DNA from: Sphingobacteriales bacterium
GTDB taxonomy: Bacteria > Bacteroidota > Bacteroidia > Chitinophagales > UBA2359
Assembly (NCBI GenBank): GCA_016700115.1
Contig: CP064999.1
Location: forward strand, 1,426,001-1,490,000
Direction of reading: 5' to 3'
Length of the DNA stretch: 64,000 nt
Every line of letters begins with the position of its first letter. Within the stretch, counting starts at the first letter, position 1. The notes under the pieces are model-generated. The model was not told the origin of the DNA, did no database searches, and saw nothing but the letters and a program-made list of their open reading frames with translations. The translations under genes were made by a program, and so were the position numbers. Positions 1 through 8,320 of this stretch are shown here, piece by piece.

Positions 1-1577
1 CTTACCAAAATCTTCCCTGTACTCTCATGCCGCTCATATCCGCCCGGCAAAGCCAACCGCCACACGTACATCCCCGAAGGCAACCCCGATAAATCGAGGA
101 TCTGCGTAAAAGTCCCCTTCAGGGGATTTAGGGGTGATTGGGTTTGGGGTGAAGGGGTTAGGGACGAGCCACCGGCAGGTAATACCTGATACCGCACCTT
201 TTGCCCTTGTAAATCATACAATTCTACCACGCCAAAGGACAACTGCGGGGGGAGGGAATAGGTAATTTGGGCGGTACCGTTATTGGGTACAGGGTTTGGA
301 AATACCTGTGCCTGCACATACTGCCGTACACCGGTCTGAATGGGGTTTATACCTATTGGATATTCCACGCTGCTGCATGGTGCTGTACCGCAGGTGTTGC
401 CAAGACTGTCCACTTTTAATACCCAGCTCTTAGTGGGAGAATTAGAATTGAAACCTGCCAAAACAAAACCACCATCGGGAGTGGGTTCTATATCACGGAT
501 GTAATCATCATCGGTATTTGTGTCAGACGAAATAGGTGCTTCCCAAAGTATATCGCCCTCCTCAGAAATAGCTGTGATGGCTACCTCCCATATTGGCGGA
601 GGGCCATAAGCAATAGGTACGGCAATTATTAATCCCGTTTCAGGATAGTAATAATGGGCAGATGACGGACTATAAGAGTTGTTTTTCAAGTGTGTTTTAG
701 GTTGCCCTATGATTGTGCCATTAGCGGCAGAAAGATTGGCAAGGTACAGCCCTTTTTTATCAGGGAGGGTACTTTTTATTAACCCCATTAACATGAGGTT
801 GCCGTTTGCCAGTTGAAATACCTTGCATCCGCCATCATCGTCATTGGTGCCAAAGGTTTTTTGCCATTGCAGCGTGCCGATGCTGTCTGTTTTGACCACA
901 TACATATCATAGCCCGTGCTGTTGCTATAGCGGTAGCCCGATAAAACATAGCCCCCGTCTTGCGTTTGTTCAGCATACAGTAAGGTCGCCCACATGCCGT
1001 AAGTAGCGTCCCACAACTGATTTCCTGTTGAATCAACTTTGAGAATGTAAAATTGACTCGGGCCATAGGTCGTATTGTCATTGAAATATTGTTGTCTGAT
1101 TCCCGCAATTAAACACCCGTTGTTTTGATGTATTAACAAATGCGTTCCTGTTTCAACTGATGTTGGCGTTTCATATTGTTTTTTCCATAAAATATCGCCC
1201 TCGGCGGTTATTTTTATTAATAAAAAATCTGATAACGCACTCGGGTTACTCCTTTCTGCACCCACAAAGTAATTGCCGTCGAATGTGGCGACAAAGCTGT
1301 TGCCAAAGAAGATTGCGCTATATTGAACATCCCCGTCCAATATCTCTGTCCATTCCGAATCTCCAATCAAATTGATTTTGCGTAAATAAGTGGCGGAGTA
1401 TCCACCGGAAGCATTAAAATCGCCAACAACTAAATATCCATCTGATATCGGTTTAACGGCAACGGACCCCATACTGATACTATCTTCATAATAAGTTTGG
1501 TTGAAATAAACAGTTTGGGTATGCAATGCGGAGTAATAACAAAGAAAGGCTATTAGTGAAACAATTATTTTTTTCAT
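1..1577 (-). CDS. T9SS-exported beta-propeller-like protein, copy 1 (C-terminus just off the window)
   Basis: The frame is open from the ATG at 1577 to the left edge; only about four codons are missing, judged from the duplicate at 6653-8228, so the full protein is about 528 residues. Residues 1-21 form a signal peptide (MKKIIVSLIAFLC...). The body is built from repeats with the pattern QDGGYVLSGY...VVKTDSIGTLQWQ, typical of secreted propeller-like proteins of this phylum. The last 90 residues are a T9SS sorting domain (VFPNPVPNNG, LYDLQGQKV, LPSGMYVWRL), so the protein should pass the outer membrane and be surface-bound or released. Enzymatic function is unknown. Compared with copy 2, the segment at about 975-1370 is strongly diverged (12 nt longer) while both flanks are almost identical. 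This copy lacks the single-base insertion that breaks copy 2, so it is probably the working one. It lies downstream of the broken protease gene, with a terminator between. Confidence 0.75.
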   Translation of the reverse strand, partial: MKKIIVSLIAFLCYYSALHTQTVYFNQTYYEDSISMGSVAVKPISDGYLVVGDFNASGGYSATYLRKINLIGDSEWTEILDGDVQYSAIFFGNSFVATFDGNYFVGAERSNPSALSDFLLIKITAEGDILWKKQYETPTSVETGTHLLIHQNNGCLIAGIRQQYFNDNTTYGPSQFYILKVDSTGNQLWDATYGMWATLLYAEQTQDGGYVLSGYRYSNSTGYDMYVVKTDSIGTLQWQKTFGTNDDDGGCKVFQLANGNLMLMGLIKSTLPDKKGLYLANLSAANGTIIGQPKTHLKNNSYSPSSAHYYYPETGLIIAVPIAYGPPPIWEVAITAISEEGDILWEAPISSDTNTDDDYIRDIEPTPDGGFVLAGFNSNSPTKSWVLKVDSLGNTCGTAPCSSVEYPIGINPIQTGVRQYVQAQVFPNPVPNNGTAQITYSLPPQLSFGVVELYDLQGQKVRYQVLPAGGSSLTPSPQTQSPLNPLKGTFTQILDLSGLPSGMYVWRLALPGGYERHESTGKILV

Positions 1578-1615
1578 TACAATTTGTTTTTGAGGGTTGC
1601 AGCAAATACAAAAAG

Positions 1616-1655
1616 CCTTGTTTGCCTGAATAGTATTCAATTCAGGCAAACAAGG
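1616..1655 (-). terminator. Rho-independent terminator after protease gene copy 1
   Basis: Two perfect 16-base arms (1616-1631 and 1640-1655) enclose an 8-base loop; on the minus strand the hairpin is followed by CTTTTTG. It lies 15 bases past the protease stop and about 40 bases before the propeller start, so the two genes are probably separate transcription units. Confidence 0.8.
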
Positions 1656-1669
1656 GATGGTTGGTTGGT

Positions 1670-4666
1670 TTACCGTATAACGGCTAATTTTTGAGTATAT
1701 AGTGCGCCGCTTGTAGTTTTAAGGTGTAGTAAGTAAAAACCATTGGGATAATCTGCGATTTGCAAGGTAATATTTGGCTGGACAACCGGCAGTTGGTCTA
1801 TTATTCTGCCCTGTAAATCCAGTACATATAATTTTGCATTCCTAAATATTTCGGGCAGCGTGATGTATATCTGAACTTGGGTGTTGGCAGGGTTGGGGTA
1901 CAAGTACATGCTTGTTTCTTCGGCTTTTGGGCTGTTTTTAGCTTTGGGAGGCGCGAGTGGCGTTTTATCAAAAGTTTCGGCATAGTGGGCCGCAATAAGG
2001 CTCTGTGCCAGTGTATTTTGTGCGCTGATCTCGTTATTTGCCAGGCTGCGCAACAGGGTTTCCTGTTCGCTCATGGTCTTACCCGGTCCTGCCGGCGGTT
2101 GAATGCCGTTTAGTATTTGCAAATAAAGGTTTACAAATTCTATGTTTTCGGTATTGTCTAAGGGTATATCGGCAAGTTTTAGCATGGCGTTAATGCTATC
2201 GGCTTCATCTGTATAAGTGGCGACCAACATTTTATCGGTTTCGATGCGTTGCAGTTCTTCCAGGTCGGTTTTGGCTTGGGCGGTTTGTTGGAGGTGAAGG
2301 CGTTCTTGTATTAAGCCGGTATAGAGGCGCATTTGCTCTTCAGGGTCGTTGGTCTGACTGAGTAACTGCTGCCAACATTCCGGGTTACAGGGGTCGTCAA
2401 AAGCACAATGACTTTGTTGAATTGATGGGAAACACTCAAACACATCTACGCCACCCGGTATTTCAACATTTAAAGTAGGGGCAAATACTGCACTTTGTGC
2501 TCTGTATGTAAAGTCGGCATTGGTAGCATTGTATATGTTAAGGTAATCAATACCATTTGGGTTGGGCTTAAAGCTGTTCCGGCGGGCTAATTTAGGTTCA
2601 AATTCCTCGCAAATTCCTTGGTCGTTCAGGTAATCTGTTGGGTTAAATTTAATAATCAACCAATCCATATTTATCGGGTAGTTGTATTGGTTGCAATCAA
2701 TGATGAGATTAGGGTTTTTTCCCGAAAAAATATTGGCTACGGCAAATGTACCGCTAAAGGAGTTTTCTGTTACAGTGCCGGCAGCATAGTCAATATCTCT
2801 GCGCAGTTCAAGGGCAACGTTTAGATTTGGAGAAGCATCGGAGCAGGTAAACGAATTATTGCCGATATAATAACCGCTGGCACGTTCTGTAAAAATGCCA
2901 TAACCTCCATCTATGTTATTGCCAAAGTGGGTTACATCAAAATGGTTGTTCTCTATTTGGGCAAAAATACCGCCATTTAAAGTAAGTGCTTTATTGGTGG
3001 CTAAAAAATCATTGTTCTGTACACTGATTACAGAGGTTAACGAGGGTCCGGCATAATAGTCTATTCCTTTATACAGATTTTCAAATCGATTGCCGGAACC
3101 GGTTTCGCCTACCCGCATACCTGTTCCGGTATTAAAAATTCCGATGCCCCGCTGTTTTGTTTCAACTATACTTTGCAAATTGATAAAGACATTATTTTTT
3201 ATGGGCGAGTACAGCTTACCGCTTCTGCTTGCTATACCTACCGGTTGTCCGTATATGCCGGTACCTGCTATATAGTCGTCTGTGATTTCAAAGCGGCAAT
3301 TTTGTATGTGGCTAATGCGCAAAAGGGCATTGTTTGGGTTTGCAATCAGCACTCCGACCTGATTGTTTTTAAATAAGGTATTGCCTTCTGCCCAAATAAT
3401 ACCACCAGTGTTGGCAATAATCCCGTCCTGATTGTTCAGCATAGCGGTTGCCACACCTATTCTGGCGTTTTCTATTTTGGCATTGTTATATAGGTATGCT
3501 ATTCCATGTGCGGGTGCAAAATCGGTCAGTGGGTTGAACGGTTCGGCGGGGTGTGGTTCGTCGGGATTGCCAAGTATTTGAATGCCTTGCCATCGCTCAT
3601 TATCACAACCGTTGCTTACCGTGCCACCGTCAACTATCAGTTTTGCGCCGGGCATTACCGATATCCAGGGCATCTTTAGGCATTAATAAAAGGTTCTTGA
3701 GGGTAAGGCTTGCACCCGGCATAACCATAATATCACTATACACTCTCATATAGCAGTTCCATGTTTCATTACTTGTAACCTCTATCGGGTAATCAATTGA
3801 ATATGGACAATTTCGCACATAGCTGCTAACAGTTCTTTCGGTTAATGACTTGTGGCAGTGACCTAACTCATTTATAGTTATGGTATTGTGGGCTGTAGCT
3901 GGGTTGCCCCATTGCGTAACCATAAATCTGTCGCAGGTGCCATTTGTAGGAGAACCCAAATTTTCTTCTAAATCTGGCAAGTTTAAACAATGCCCTAATT
4001 CGTGCGACAAAGTCCATTCATTAATCATCCATTCAATTGGATAATTATTAGGTTTAAATTCTAACTCAATTTTAGTAAAAGTCCTAAACATAAATACAAA
4101 AGGCAGTTGTCCACCACCGCTACTACTGCCAAAACCTGGTGTGTTTGCTATTGCGCCTGCATTGCTGCTGTATAGTGCTTCTACAAAAAATATATTGATT
4201 TCTTTAGTCTTATTGACACCATAGTTTTGAAATAATGAGTAGAATAGCACAGAGGAGTTTGTCGCAGGTGGCGGAGCAAATAAATTATATGTGCGTCTTC
4301 GTCCAAATAAGTAATTCCCGAAAGTTTGAACCGAATATAACTTTCACCATCATTGTACACATTACAACCGGTAGAAGCATCTTTAGGTTTAAAATCTGAA
4401 TAATAACTGTTTATCCCTGCTTCCAGCCCGTTCAGGTATTCCTGATGTAATTCATCATCTTCCTGAAAATTCCCTGACCCGTCAGAACGTCTGACAATTA
4501 TAAACCTCATAGCTATTTCTTTAGTTACATGGTTTTCAAGCCAATACTCTAAATTTGATGAAACACAGGTACTCAAAGGTTCAGGCAAATCATTTATTAC
4601 TCCCCCACAATCCTCATGCATTTGCGATTGTACCGGCATTTGAAACAGCATGGTTAAAATAAACAT
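1670..4666 (-). pseudogene. Metalloprotease/beta-helix T9SS protein, copy 1, broken by two frameshifts
   Basis: This is the counterpart of the intact 998-residue gene at 8321-11317, but the frame breaks twice. Near 3666 there is an extra base (CCAGGG here, CCGGG in copy 2), and near 4290 one base is missing (ATGTGCG here, ATGCTGCG in copy 2). The result is three overlapping open pieces: 4181-4666 (N-terminal part), 3630-4250 (protease motif HELGHCLNLPD) and 1670-3673 (beta-helix plus T9SS tail). Neither indel sits in a homopolymer. They may be real decay of a redundant copy or errors of assembly in a long repeat. Amino-acid changes against copy 2 cluster between the beta-helix and the tail. 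Confidence 0.85.
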
Positions 4667-5239
4667 AAATAATCTGATTGCCCGTTTGCGGGGGGGCAGG
4701 AATCTAAGTAAAACTCTTTCTTTTTCATAGTTTCGTTGATTTATAGTTTGTAAAAAATAGGTAATTGTTATATGGTGGCTTAGAATTTAATAAATACTTT
4801 TCTGTTCATTGTCCCCTATTTATAGTCGCTTTTCATATATACATGTACAAAGCTAACTTTTTATGAATACCCTTGTATCTTTTATGGTAATTTTTTTAAA
4901 AATAAGTTTGCATAGTTCTTCTTTTTGAAACGGGAAAAAAAAAGCTTTCTGAAAATGCGCAGAGAACTTACTCCTCAAATTTCATTCAGTAAACAACCGT
5001 CTAACAGATGGGCTTTGGTTTGTTCGACCGGATAAAACTCTTTCAAATCCAGTTGCATTGAAAACTATGACACTTTTCTTTTTTTGCAAAGACAAAAAAG
5101 GGGGGAGGGTTTATTTTTGCAGTTCAGTCAACTTCATTTCCCGGGCTATTCATGCGCGCGGCAGCAGCGATAATTGTACCGCTGAAATTCTCTAATCCGG
5201 TAAAAGTATCAGAACCACCAAAGTAGCCACTTGTGCTTG
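4667..5239. other. Upstream region of protease copy 1, with C7 tract and gene remnant
   Basis: This is the leader of the protease gene on the minus strand. An ATG at 4728 precedes a run of seven C (minus strand, 4690-4696) and is out of frame with the annotated start by one base. A -7 box TAGCTTTG (minus strand) lies at 4848-4855, with no TTG at the usual -33 distance. The rest to about 5110 is AT-rich without genes. 5124-5239 holds a coding remnant, listed separately. Confidence 0.6.
5124..5239 (-). pseudogene. C-terminal gene remnant cut by the IS element
   Basis: On the minus strand an open frame enters from the left end of the IS and runs about 38 codons to a TGA at 5124-5126, reading ...SGYFGGSDTFTG, then LENFSGTIIAAAA. 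The corresponding stretch in copy 2 (11775-11861) reads ENFSGTSIAAAA and ends at the same stop. The upstream part of the gene is not found on the other side of the IS, so it was lost by deletion or rearrangement. The original protein is not identified. Confidence 0.4.
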
Positions 5240-5272
5240 CCTGAAATAGGTTGACCTCAAAATCAACTATAC

Positions 5273-5707
5273 ATGGACACGAAAAAAACGAATCAGGAAA
5301 ATTCAGGCTTAGAAGTATCAGCCATTAACCGCACATTTAGCGAAGCCTTAAAACGAAAGCTAATTGAAGAATTAGATAAGAAAGTCATTACTATTGGACA
5401 AATTATTACGCTTTATGGCGTTAGCCGTACTTCTATTTACAAATGGCGTTATCTTTACTCAGTACATTATGAAAAGCAAACAAAAGTAGTGATACAAATG
5501 GAAAGTGAAGCATCCAAGAACATTTTTTTAAACCAGCGCGTAGCAGAATTAGAGCGTGTAGTTGGTCAAAAACAGTTGGAAATAGATTATCTGAATAAGG
5601 TAATAGACTTTGCTAACAAGGATTATAGCATAGATTTAAAAAAAAAGTGCGAACATCAGTCATTGAATGGTTCCGCAAGCACCCCCAAACACACAACCAC
5701 CAAATGA
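5273..5707 (+). CDS. IS3-family transposase OrfA
   Basis: 144 residues. Residues 20-65 hold a helix-turn-helix (EALKRKLIEELDKK ... YGVSRTSIYKWRYLY) that recognises the IS ends, followed by a leucine-zipper-like helix (about 88-115, LNQRVAELERVVGQKQLEI) used for multimerisation in IS3 OrfA proteins. The start ATG at 5273 lies 15 bases inside the left inverted repeat. OrfB begins in the -1 frame within the last quarter of this gene, so the OrfAB fusion transposase should be made by frameshifting at 5641-5647. The terminal 20 residues past that site are low-complexity and probably unimportant. Confidence 0.9.
   Translation: MDTKKTNQENSGLEVSAINRTFSEALKRKLIEELDKKVITIGQIITLYGVSRTSIYKWRYLYSVHYEKQTKVVIQMESEASKNIFLNQRVAELERVVGQKQLEIDYLNKVIDFANKDYSIDLKKKCEHQSLNGSASTPKHTTTK
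5641..5647 (+). other. Programmed -1 frameshift site of the IS3 transposase
   Basis: The heptamer A-AAA-AAG lies in the correct phase of orfA (codons AAA at 5642 and AAG at 5645) within a run of nine A (5638-5646). OrfB is in the -1 frame and has no ATG upstream of its conserved region other than a GTG at 5647, so translation through this slippery site is the expected route to the active OrfAB. Confidence 0.8.
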
Positions 5708-6597
5708 CAGACCTATACACTCTGAATGGTATCAGTAAACAAGCGCACGCACAAGCTTTAGCTTATGAGCGTCGGCAAGCCGGTAAAATACCCTTTTACC
5801 TGGGTCTTATTGAAGAGTTACGAGAGTTACATCCGTCCATCGGTTTACGCAATATTTATGAAACCTATCAGCCTGATGGGATAGGCAGAGATGCTTTTAT
5901 AGATATGGGAAAGCGGTACGGGTATATGCTTGAAGAGCGTTCTAACCCCATTAGAACCACTTACAGCGTAAAATGTCATCGTTTTAAGAACCTATTGGCA
6001 GGCAAGGAGTTTACAGATGTCAACCAGCTTTGGTCGTCCGATATCACTTATTACAGCTTAGCAGAACAGTTTTTCTACCTGGTGTTTATTATGGATGTTT
6101 ACTCCCGAAAAATCATCGGATACAACATTGCCGACAACATGAGGGCAGAAAACAATATTCTTGCTTTGCGAATGGCACTCACCCACAGAGGCATAGACAA
6201 CTACCGAAACCAACTCATTCACCACTCCGACAAAGGTTCACAATATGCCAGTGATGCTTACACAGAATTACTGTCTAATCACAATATTTCCATTAGCATG
6301 TGTCTGAATGTGTATGAAAACGCCCACATTGAAAGGATGAACGGGACGATTAAAAATGATTACTTAAAACACTACAACATCAAAACGTTCAAAGAACTAA
6401 CCGAAGGGGTAAAAAAAGCAGTCCATATTTACAACCAGAACCGAAAGCACCAAAGCCTGCCAAATAGAATGACTCCCAATCAATTTGAAACCTATTTATT
6501 AACAGAGCCAAGCAGCCAAAGACCAAACCTAAGTATTTACACAACTAAGAAAAACGAACAAATAACAAATCAATTATCTCTAACATTTGCTTTATAA
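5647..6597 (+). CDS. IS3-family transposase OrfB (DDE integrase domain)
   Basis: 316 residues as an open frame, probably translated as the C-terminal part of OrfAB. An HTH_21-like stretch (about 50-110, ELRELHPSIGLRNIYE) precedes the rve integrase core: first Asp in LWSSDITYYS (about 130), second Asp in HHSDKGSQYAS (about 193), and the Glu in ENAHIERMNGTIKNDY (about 228), i.e. a complete DDE triad in usual IS3 spacing. The C-terminus carries the YNQNRKHQSLPNRMTP motif. No stop or frameshift is seen, so the element looks capable of transposition. Confidence 0.92.
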   Translation: MRTSVIEWFRKHPQTHNHQMTDLYTLNGISKQAHAQALAYERRQAGKIPFYLGLIEELRELHPSIGLRNIYETYQPDGIGRDAFIDMGKRYGYMLEERSNPIRTTYSVKCHRFKNLLAGKEFTDVNQLWSSDITYYSLAEQFFYLVFIMDVYSRKIIGYNIADNMRAENNILALRMALTHRGIDNYRNQLIHHSDKGSQYASDAYTELLSNHNISISMCLNVYENAHIERMNGTIKNDYLKHYNIKTFKELTEGVKKAVHIYNQNRKHQSLPNRMTPNQFETYLLTEPSSQRPNLSIYTTKKNEQITNQLSLTFAL

Positions 6598-6652
6598 TTT
6601 ACTAAAAAGGTCAACCTATTTTAGGAAGGCACAACTTTTCACTTTTAGTTTT

Positions 6653-8228
6653 TCACTTTTCACTTACCAAAATCTTCCCTGTACTCTCATGCCGCTCATA
6701 TCCGCCCGGAAATGCCAACCGCCACACGTACATCCCCGAAGGCAACCCCGATAAATCGAGGATCTGCGTAAAAGTCCCCTTCAGGGGATTTAGGGGTGAT
6801 TGGGTTTGGGGTGAAGGGGTTAGGGACGAGCCACCGGCAGGTAATACCTGATACCGCACCTTTTGCCCTTGTAAATCATACAATTCTACCACGCCAAAGG
6901 ACAACTGCGGGGGGAGGGAATAGGTAATTTGGGCGGTACCGTTATTGGGTACAGGGTTTGGAAATACCTGTGCCTGCACATACTGCCGTACACCGGTCTG
7001 AATGGGGTTTATACCTATTGGATATTCCACGTCTGCTGCATGGTGCTGTACCGCAGGTGTTGCCAAGACTGTCCACTTTTAATACCCAGCTCTTAGTGGG
7101 AGAATTAGAATTGAAACCTGCCAAAACAAAACCACCATCGGGAGTGGGTTCTATATCACGGATGTAATCATCATCGATATTTGTGTCAGACGAAATAGGT
7201 GCTTCCCAAAGTATATCGCCCTCCTCAGAAATAGCTGTGATGGCTACCTCCCATATTGGCGGAGGGCCATAAGCAATAGGTACGGCAATTATTAATCCCG
7301 TTTCAGGATAGTAATAATGGGCAGATGACGGACTATAAGAGTTGTTTTTCAAGTGTGTTTTAGGTTGCCCAATGATTGCACCGTCAGCGGCAGAAAGATT
7401 GGCAAGGTACAGCCCTTTTTTATCAGGGAGGGTGCTTTTTATTAACCCCATTAACATGAGGTTGCTGTTTGCCAGTTGAAATACCTTGCATCCGCCATCA
7501 TCGTCATTGGTGCCAAAGGTTTTTTGCCATTGCAGCGTGCCGATGCTGTCTGTTTTGACCACATACATATCATAGCCCGTGCTGTTGCTATAGCGGTAGC
7601 CCGATAAAACATAGCCCCCGTCTTGCGTTTGTTCGGCATACAGAAAAGTTGCCCATGTGCCATAAGCAACATCCCAAACCCAATTAAAATCGGCATCGAG
7701 TTTCATCATAAAAAACTTACTTCCGGTACCCGTTACCTGATTAGATGTCCATCCCGCAATTAAATAACCTCCATCCTGAGAGGCTATTATTTGAGCATTA
7801 CCCTCTAAATAATCGGGGCGACTATAAAAATGGGATTGTAGTATCATACCCATATCGTCAAACTTTACTAAGGCAAAATCTCTGTTAGCAGCACTTTCTC
7901 CTTTTGTAAATACTACTATATTTTCATTTTTACCTGTTCTTATCATAGAGTTACCAAACAGTATAGCACTATACTGCACTGACCCATCTAAAATCTGTGT
8001 CCATTCGGTTTCTCCATATAAATTGATTTTGCGTAAATAAGTGGCGGAGTACCCACCGGAAGCGTTAAAATCGCCAACAACTAAATATCCATCTGATATC
8101 GGTTTAACGGCAACGGACCCCATACTGATACTATCTTCATAATAAGTTTGGTTGAAATAAATAGTTTGGGTAAGCAATGTGGAGTAATAACAAAGAAAGG
8201 CTATTAGTGAAACAATTATTTTTTTCAT
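6653..8228 (-). pseudogene. T9SS beta-propeller-like protein, copy 2, frameshifted before the sorting domain
   Basis: The gene starts at ATG 8228 (signal peptide MKKIIVSLIAFLCYY), not at the upstream in-frame ATG at 8300, which lies inside a terminator hairpin. It reads through the propeller repeats to about 7031, where a single extra T (CACGTCTGC, copy 1 CACGCTGC) throws the frame; the open product then ends at 6942 without its T9SS tail, and the tail is left in the next frame (6653-7066). If the indel is real, the truncated protein would reach the periplasm but lack the export signal. Residues of about 70-190 differ strongly from copy 1. The stop at 6653 lies only 27 bases from the IS3 right end. 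Confidence 0.82.
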
Positions 8229-8266
8229 TACAATTTGTTTTTGAGGGTTGCAGCAAATACAAAAAG

Positions 8267-8306
8267 CCTTGTTTGCCTGAATAGTATTCAATTCAGGCAA
8301 ACAAGG
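8267..8306 (-). terminator. Rho-independent terminator after protease gene copy 2
   Basis: Same perfect 16-base stem and 8-base loop as at 1616-1655, with a T-rich run on the minus strand, 15 bases after the protease stop. Confidence 0.8.
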
Positions 8307-8320
8307 GATGGTTGGTTGGT

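Larger units (their letters stand above)
1..5210. repeat. Large direct repeat, copy 1 (5.2 kb or more)
   Basis: Positions 1-5210 match 6663-11861 almost base for base, in the same orientation, with an offset of 6651 from position 1577 onward. The match stops abruptly after 5210/11861. The left end lies outside the window, so the unit may be longer. Substitutions are few except in one block of the propeller gene (about 975-1370) and in part of the protease gene (about 2000-2470). Confidence 0.93.
5240..6625 (+). mobile_element. IS3-family insertion sequence, complete
   Basis: About 1.39 kb, bounded by 18-bp inverted repeats with one mismatch: CCTGAAATAGGTTGACCT at 5240-5257 and its complement-like partner at 6608-6625. 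It carries orfA and orfB with a frameshift window between them, the standard IS3 layout. No clear target-site duplication is visible: the left flank ends in CTTG and the right flank starts AAGG. It sits exactly between the two units of the 5.2 kb duplication, suggesting it helped form or reshape it. Confidence 0.92.

Noticed and set aside
5124..5239. Subtilisin active-site motif (GTSxAA) in the remnant at the duplication edge
   Set aside because: The motif lacks the following Pro and context of S8 peptidases, reads GTIIAA in copy 1, and no other subtilisin sequence is present.
8229..8300. Upstream start (8300) for propeller copy 2
   Set aside because: It lies inside the terminator hairpin of the preceding gene and would place 24 residues in front of a good signal peptide.
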